Assembly: GCA_016183765.1 (NCBI GenBank)
Contig: JACPEA010000003.1
Location: 62,001-126,000 of the forward strand
Source: Bacteroidota bacterium
Lineage (GTDB): Bacteria; Bacteroidota; Bacteroidia; Chitinophagales; Chitinophagaceae
DNA: 64,000 bases
Reading direction: 5' to 3'
A program made the translations under genes and the position numbers. Shown here piece by piece: positions 59,346-64,000 of this stretch; position 1 is the first letter of the stretch; the number at the start of each line of letters is the position of its first letter. The notes under the pieces are model-generated. The model was given only the letters and a program-made list of their open reading frames with translations, made no database searches and was not told the DNA's origin.

Positions 59346-61907
59346 TCAGCGAACCGACATCAATTTACCATTCACTGTTTTATTTCCTACCCTGAACTGG
59401 TAGATCAAAGTTCCACTGATAGAAGAAGGAGTTGTGAAATCTACCTGTTGTGCAACACCTGCCTTCATGGTTCCGAGGAAGGGAACAGCCAGTTTACGAC
59501 CGGTCATATCATACAACTCAAGTGTGGCCATACCCGAAACAGTTGAACGAAGCGTGAAACTGATCTTGCTGACATATGGATTCGGGAAAGCGGTCACCTG
59601 CACAGCCGGGCCATCTTCCACTACCATTGACTGTTCTGTCTTCACAGAAGCATTGACAGTAGGTTCAGAAGACCCATTCAATATGGTACCGCCATTACAA
59701 TTACTCAGGCTAACAGAAGTAGTTGTATTCGGGATCGCGGGAGCCGCAGCTGAATTACCCCACTTGGCCACAAAACTGCTTCTCGATGGCAGTATTCCGG
59801 TGATCGGTTTACCCACTACAGATTTGGCATCGTACTTCACCGCAAGCGTAATGACCGTGCCAGGCTGTACATTTTTGAAATTGATGACTGCATCACCAAT
59901 AGTGGCAGCTTCGGCACCGGTAGCGATCTTGGTACAACCATTGGCAAAAGCGAATACATACCCCTGATGAAGACTGAACTTAGCCCCGCCCAAAGCGCCT
60001 GACGCGGTTTGACTCACATATACAGAGAAATTAGCAGCAGGGGCTACAATATTCGTATAATAGAAGAACACACCCGGTGTAGCATTGAATACGGTGGTTT
60101 TACCCGAAACGGTTTTGGGCGTCAGGCATACGGTTGGCAATAGCACCGCTTTTCCTGAATTGAATAGGGAACAGTTCACTTCTGTGGGGTAAATACCTGC
60201 ATTGCTCCTGCATTCATTCACCAGAACAGTTACCGTAGCTGAATTGCTACAACCATTGGCATCGGTTACCGTGGCCGTATAAACACCGGCACTTGTCAAC
60301 AGTGCACCGGCGATGGTCGGATTTTGCAGGTTAGAACTAAACCCATCAGGACCAGACCATTGATAAGATACCCCGCCGGTAGCAGTGAGTGACATGGCAG
60401 ATCCTGCACAAACAGAACCCGGACCGGTTGCAGAAACACTGATTTTGGCAGGTTCTGTAATCACAGCAGATGCTGTAGTGGTGCAACCATTGGCGTCTGT
60501 TACCGTTACAGAATAGGTTCCGGCGGCAAGTCCGTTCACATCTTCTGAAGAAGCCGTATTTGACCATACATAACTATAAGAACCTGTACCACCGCTCACT
60601 GAAAGATCGATAGAACCGTTTGAACCACCGTTACAAGTTACATTCGATGCAGTAGCCGTGGCCGTTAACAAGGCTGGCTCTGTTATTATTGAGGAAGCCG
60701 TAGCGGTACAACCATTCGCATCCGTTACCGTTACAGAATAGGTTCCGGCGGCAACATCACTCAATTGTTCTGTTTGAACACCATTTGACCACGCATAACT
60801 ATAAGGACTTGTTCCGCCGCTTACACGCAGAGATACCGCACCATCGGTGCCGTCTTTACATCTCACATTAGATGCAGTGGCCGTAGCGGAAGGAACAGGA
60901 TTAACCAGCGCTGTAACGGCAGTTCTGCCCAGGGAGACGCATCCGGTAGTGCTATTGATTGCTTCCGTATAATAGCTGGTGGTGGCATTGATAGTAGGCG
61001 TACTATAAGAACCTGTACCGGTTAATAATGCAGTACCGCCGGTTGCATTTGCATACCAGTCGATCACAGCTCCGCTGGTAATGGTTTGAGCGGCCAGTGT
61101 TACCACACCTTCTCCGCAACGTGCCGCACCTGTAACAGTGGGAACTGCCGGTGCCGGGTTAACCAGTACCACAAATTGGTCTTCCTGGCGGCAGCCTGCC
61201 TTGGTATACACTACCCGGTAGGTTCCAGAGGAAGCAGGAACCTGGTCAATATCCAGAAAAGATGCTGTTGTTGTTTTTTGTGTACCATCGGGAGCCGTCC
61301 ATGTGTAAGTGTCAGCACCGGTGGTAGCGTTCAGTTTTGTTTTACCCATTGTTTCGCAAACTGTAACAGTGGCGTAGTTCTGTACTTTAACCGGCACCCT
61401 GATCTGCAGGGAACTGCATCCGGTGGTGGTAAATCCGTTACCTACCCCATTGTTCACATTTCCATTTCCAAATTTCAATACTGCATCTCCTAAAATAGCA
61501 TCATAACGACCATTCAGGGTAAGTTTGAAATAATTGTTGAGCGCCTTGCCTGAAAATTTGATCAGACTATTGGCAGACTGACATTCTGGTGTGGAACCGT
61601 CGGAATAAACGGGTGTGGTAGCAGTCCAGGTGATCCCGTCAGTAGAATATTCTGCATTCCTGACAGATCCTTCCAGGCAGAAATTTGCCATATTCATATG
61701 GCTAAGACCTGTAAGACTGGTGGTCTGTTCAACACGCCAGGTAAACGTAGTAGTTGAAGCACCGGCATCATAGGTCTTTTCCAGTAAATAAACATTGAAC
61801 CCGGCAGAAAAAGTGGGCGTTTGTGCAGACGCCATCGCGGCGGATAAGACAAACATTACCAGCAATAATAGACTCCTGGTGGACAGGATGTGTAAAAATT
61901 TTTTCAT
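59346..61907 (-). CDS. SprB-repeat surface protein with type IX sorting domain
   Basis: An 853-residue exported protein. A signal peptide (about residues 1-28, ending in ASAQ) is followed by a cohesin-like N-terminal region (about 30-170), Ig-like segments (about 170-340), two SprB repeats (about 345-420 and 420-500, each with GxxSYxWSN and AAGTYSVTVTDANGC), another Ig-like module, and a C-terminal type A T9SS sorting domain (AFPNPYVSKISFTLRSTVSG, then ending GKLMSVR). It should be moved across the outer membrane by T9SS and anchored at the surface. Adhesion or matrix role inferred. Confidence 0.88.
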   Translation of the reverse strand: MKKFLHILSTRSLLLLVMFVLSAAMASAQTPTFSAGFNVYLLEKTYDAGASTTTFTWRVEQTTSLTGLSHMNMANFCLEGSVRNAEYSTDGITWTATTPVYSDGSTPECQSANSLIKFSGKALNNYFKLTLNGRYDAILGDAVLKFGNGNVNNGVGNGFTTTGCSSLQIRVPVKVQNYATVTVCETMGKTKLNATTGADTYTWTAPDGTQKTTTASFLDIDQVPASSGTYRVVYTKAGCRQEDQFVVLVNPAPAVPTVTGAARCGEGVVTLAAQTITSGAVIDWYANATGGTALLTGTGSYSTPTINATTSYYTEAINSTTGCVSLGRTAVTALVNPVPSATATASNVRCKDGTDGAVSLRVSGGTSPYSYAWSNGVQTEQLSDVAAGTYSVTVTDANGCTATASSIITEPALLTATATASNVTCNGGSNGSIDLSVSGGTGSYSYVWSNTASSEDVNGLAAGTYSVTVTDANGCTTTASAVITEPAKISVSATGPGSVCAGSAMSLTATGGVSYQWSGPDGFSSNLQNPTIAGALLTSAGVYTATVTDANGCSNSATVTVLVNECRSNAGIYPTEVNCSLFNSGKAVLLPTVCLTPKTVSGKTTVFNATPGVFFYYTNIVAPAANFSVYVSQTASGALGGAKFSLHQGYVFAFANGCTKIATGAEAATIGDAVINFKNVQPGTVITLAVKYDAKSVVGKPITGILPSRSSFVAKWGNSAAAPAIPNTTTSVSLSNCNGGTILNGSSEPTVNASVKTEQSMVVEDGPAVQVTAFPNPYVSKISFTLRSTVSGMATLELYDMTGRKLAVPFLGTMKAGVAQQVDFTTPSSISGTLIYQFRVGNKTVNGKLMSVR

Positions 61908-62350
61908 GGCATTAGTTTTAGATTCTGTGTTCGATAACTTATCCGAGAATGATTGGCAGAGATTTCAGTAGTCTATCCGCCAGTTCTTCTCTTTCTGGAT
62001 ATTGGAAAATGAGGGGGACAACAATTTGTAGAAAATGAAATTGTAGTACACAAATCTACATTTGTAGTTTTTATCCTACAATTAAAATCATATTAAAAAT
62101 AATTATTACTATAAATAACTATTATATAAGTAAATTATCACTTTATATAGAATAAATTATAGAATAATGTCTACAAAAAATATCCAAGTCAAGGCAGGAA
62201 AATAGGCTAGTCACTATTCAGATATACAAAATAACACCCATAAAGAGTAGATTACGACAGACCGAGATCGCAATTATAAGGTCTGGTATAAGGTGAAAGA
62301 ATGAATGAGCCAGGAAAATGGCAATCATGGGCAGGCAGGACACCTATCAA
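61908..62350. other. AT-rich intergenic region without a gene
   Basis: The stretch from the adhesin start to the terminator at 62351 has no convincing coding frame. It holds a cluster of TTGTAG/CTACAA boxes (62026-62081) and a very AT-rich part (about 62080-62170). It is probably the adhesin's regulatory region. Confidence 0.5.
62026..62081. promoter_or_regulatory. TTGTAG/CTACAA box cluster
   Basis: Four sites in 56 bp: TTGTAG at 62026-62031 and 62041-62046, CTACATTTGTAG at 62056-62067 (inverted arms CTACA/TGTAG), and CTACAA at 62076-62081. Sites start 15, 15 and 20 bases apart. The cluster lies about 120-170 bp upstream of the adhesin start and resembles a multi-site operator. Confidence 0.45.
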
Positions 62351-62404
62351 AAAAAGGCAACAGGTAGATTCCATAGGCCTATGAAATCTACCTGTTGCCT
62401 TTTT
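62351..62404. terminator. very long near-perfect terminator palindrome
   Basis: A 20-bp perfect stem (62351-62370 with 62385-62404), one C-A mismatch, then the palindrome CATAGGCCTATG (62072-type inner part at 62372-62383). A5 and T5 runs bound it. It ends the GMC oxidoreductase transcript (minus strand) and could work in both directions. Confidence 0.85.
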
Positions 62405-62423
62405 CCTATCTGTACCTGTTTTT

Positions 62424-64000
62424 TTAGAGGTTCCCCTTTTTTAATTCATCAACAGCAAAATTAGCGGCCCTGGCCGTTAAAGCCATGTAGGTAAGTGATG
62501 GGTTCTGGCAGGCCGATGAGCTCATGCAGGCGCCATCCGTAATAAATACATTTTTAGCATCCCATACCTGGTTGGACGCGTTTAAAACAGATGTTTTGGG
62601 GTCTTTGCCCATACGGGCCGTTCCCATTTCATGGATCCCGTGCCCAATGGCATGCCCATTGTCCCAGGTGTGTACATTCGTTACCCCGGATGCTTCAAAC
62701 ATGGCTTTCAGTTCTTCCACAATGGCTTTGCGCATTTTCTTTTCATTGTCTTTCAATTCGCAATCCATGGATAATACCGGCAAACCCCATTTATCTTTCC
62801 TGTTTGGATCCAGCGTGATCTTGTTCTCATGATAGGGAAGTATTTCGCCAAAACCTGTAGCGCCGATACTCCAGCCACCGGGTTCCGTAAGGGCCTCCTT
62901 AAAATCAGCTCCAATATTCAGTTCCGCAATATCCCTGCTCCATCCGGCCCTGCTGGCGCTTCCCTGGTAACCAAAACCACGAAGAAAATCACGTTTATCC
63001 TCACCAATATTGGCAAAACGCGGAATATAAAATCCATTGGCCCTTCTTCCGAAATAATATTTGTCTTCATAGCCCTCCACCTGGCCTGTTGCCCCCAGGT
63101 TGTAATGATGGTCCATCACATTATGTCCCAGCTCACCGCTGCTGCTGCCCAGTCCGCCCGGCCAGATATCCGTTGCCGTATTGAACAATACCCAGGTAGA
63201 ATTCAGAGCCGAAGCATTCAGGAATACTATTTTTGAGTAGTACTCATAGGTCTGGTTGGTCTCTGCATCCAGCACTTCCACCCCTTTGGCTTTTTGGGTA
63301 TCCTTGTCGTAGATCAGTTTGGTAACAATGGAAAATGGCCTCACCGTCAAGTTCCCCGTTTTCATGGCTGCAGGTAAAGTGGAAGATTGCGTACTGAAGT
63401 ATCCGCCAAAGGGGCAACCTTCCCAGCAACGGTTACGGAACTGGCATTTTGTTCTTCCTTCAATGGCTTCTGTAAGATTGGCTACACGGCCAATAAACAG
63501 GTGCCGCGCGCCTTTATAGTGTGATTTGATCCTGGCAGCCACATCTTTCTCTACACAGTTCAGGTCCATTGGTGGTAAAAACTGCCCGTCGGGCAATTGC
63601 GGCAGGCCCTCCTTTGACCCGCTGATACCGGCAAATTTCTCTACATGATCATACCAGGATGCAATGTCTTTGTAACGGATCGGCCAGTCAATGCCCACGC
63701 CTTCTTTTGCATTGGCTTCAAAATCAAGATCACTCAAGCGGTAACTCTGTCTGCCCCATAAAATGGAACGGCCACCCAGCTGGTAACTACGCCACCAGGT
63801 AAAGGGTTTCACTTCAGTGTACGGACAATCCTCTTCGTTTGTCCAGGAATCCATTACTGCCTCACTGGCTGCCCAGCCGCGGTGAATGACAGGGTATTTC
63901 TTCCTCTGATCAGCAGTTGTTCTGCCACGATGCGCAAAGTCCCAGGGGTCTTTGGATGCAGTCGTATAGTCCTTGATGTGCTGATAATCCCTGCCACGTT
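62424..64000 (-). CDS. GMC-family oxidoreductase, 5' end outside the window
   Basis: The reading frame stays open from the stop at 62424 to the window edge. The first ATG (63854) is internal, because upstream codons continue the family (GRDYQHIKDYTTASKDPWDF, then HRGRTT). So the visible 525 codons lack the N-terminal FAD-binding GxGxxG. Typical parts are GRSILWGRQSYR, CQFRNRCWEGCPFGG, GHNVMDHHYNLG, GHGIHEMGTARMG and NVFITDGACMSSSACQNPSLT. It would oxidise a sugar or alcohol with FAD; related enzymes make 3-keto-glycosides. Confidence 0.9.
   Translation of the reverse strand, partial: RGRDYQHIKDYTTASKDPWDFAHRGRTTADQRKKYPVIHRGWAASEAVMDSWTNEEDCPYTEVKPFTWWRSYQLGGRSILWGRQSYRLSDLDFEANAKEGVGIDWPIRYKDIASWYDHVEKFAGISGSKEGLPQLPDGQFLPPMDLNCVEKDVAARIKSHYKGARHLFIGRVANLTEAIEGRTKCQFRNRCWEGCPFGGYFSTQSSTLPAAMKTGNLTVRPFSIVTKLIYDKDTQKAKGVEVLDAETNQTYEYYSKIVFLNASALNSTWVLFNTATDIWPGGLGSSSGELGHNVMDHHYNLGATGQVEGYEDKYYFGRRANGFYIPRFANIGEDKRDFLRGFGYQGSASRAGWSRDIAELNIGADFKEALTEPGGWSIGATGFGEILPYHENKITLDPNRKDKWGLPVLSMDCELKDNEKKMRKAIVEELKAMFEASGVTNVHTWDNGHAIGHGIHEMGTARMGKDPKTSVLNASNQVWDAKNVFITDGACMSSSACQNPSLTYMALTARAANFAVDELKKGNL

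Noticed and set aside
63852..63854. ATG at 63854 as the GMC oxidoreductase start
   Set aside because: The frame remains open upstream and continues the family sequence to the window edge, so this Met is internal.

Overview
The window looks like a chromosomal segment from a Bacteroidota bacterium, most likely family Chitinophagaceae. The evidence is a SusC-like outer-membrane barrel with a carboxypeptidase-regulatory N-terminus, two TlpA-type thioredoxins, a SprB-repeat protein with a type IX secretion C-terminal sorting domain, Bacteroidota-restricted conserved proteins, scarce Shine-Dalgarno sites, and promoters of the TTTG-N20-TAnnTTTG type. No rRNA, tRNA, CRISPR array, insertion sequence or prophage was recognised.

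Layout. 1-5 kb: small housekeeping genes (cupin, Fe-S protein, ArsC-like reductase) and a TonB-dependent receptor. 5-16 kb (minus strand): trpEGDCFBA running directly into hisHAF-IE and a TlpA-type thioredoxin. 16-17.7 kb: a plus-strand amidohydrolase and a DUF2147 gene. 17.7-24.5 kb (minus): hisGDC, then a sorbosone-dehydrogenase-like lipoprotein and a cytochrome c, then hisB. Together the two blocks encode all histidine pathway enzymes, but they are split by the trp genes. 24.6-39 kb: peptidases (S9, S10), NhaD antiporter, lactonase, MFS transporter with trehalase, a DUF3472-FKBP fusion and a GH1 beta-glucosidase. 39-44 kb: a TetR-HlyD-EmrB-TolC efflux module. 44-64 kb: carbohydrate and redox genes (GH130, ThuA, ChbG-type deacetylase, NupG-like permease, Gfo/Idh/MocA oxidoreductase, PQQ dehydrogenase with cytochrome c domain, two GH3 enzymes, TIM-barrel isomerase, NrtR-like regulator, T9SS adhesin, and a GMC oxidoreductase that runs off the right edge).

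The strongest new observations are two classical ribosome-mediated attenuators. The trp operon is preceded by a 19-residue leader peptide with three consecutive Trp codons. The hisG operon is preceded by a 16-residue leader with five His codons. Each has a TTTG-N20 promoter placing the start site within a few bases of the leader ATG, a 13-nt spacer to the antiterminator segment, and a terminator hairpin. Because hisHAF-IE have no promoter or terminator of their own that I can see, half of the histidine pathway appears to sit under the tryptophan attenuator.

A second theme is a set of short tandem repeats (7-9 nt units), often arranged as inverted arrays forming long hairpins, at the ends of many genes. 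They touch or overlap stop codons at several places, and one piece lies in frame inside trpG.
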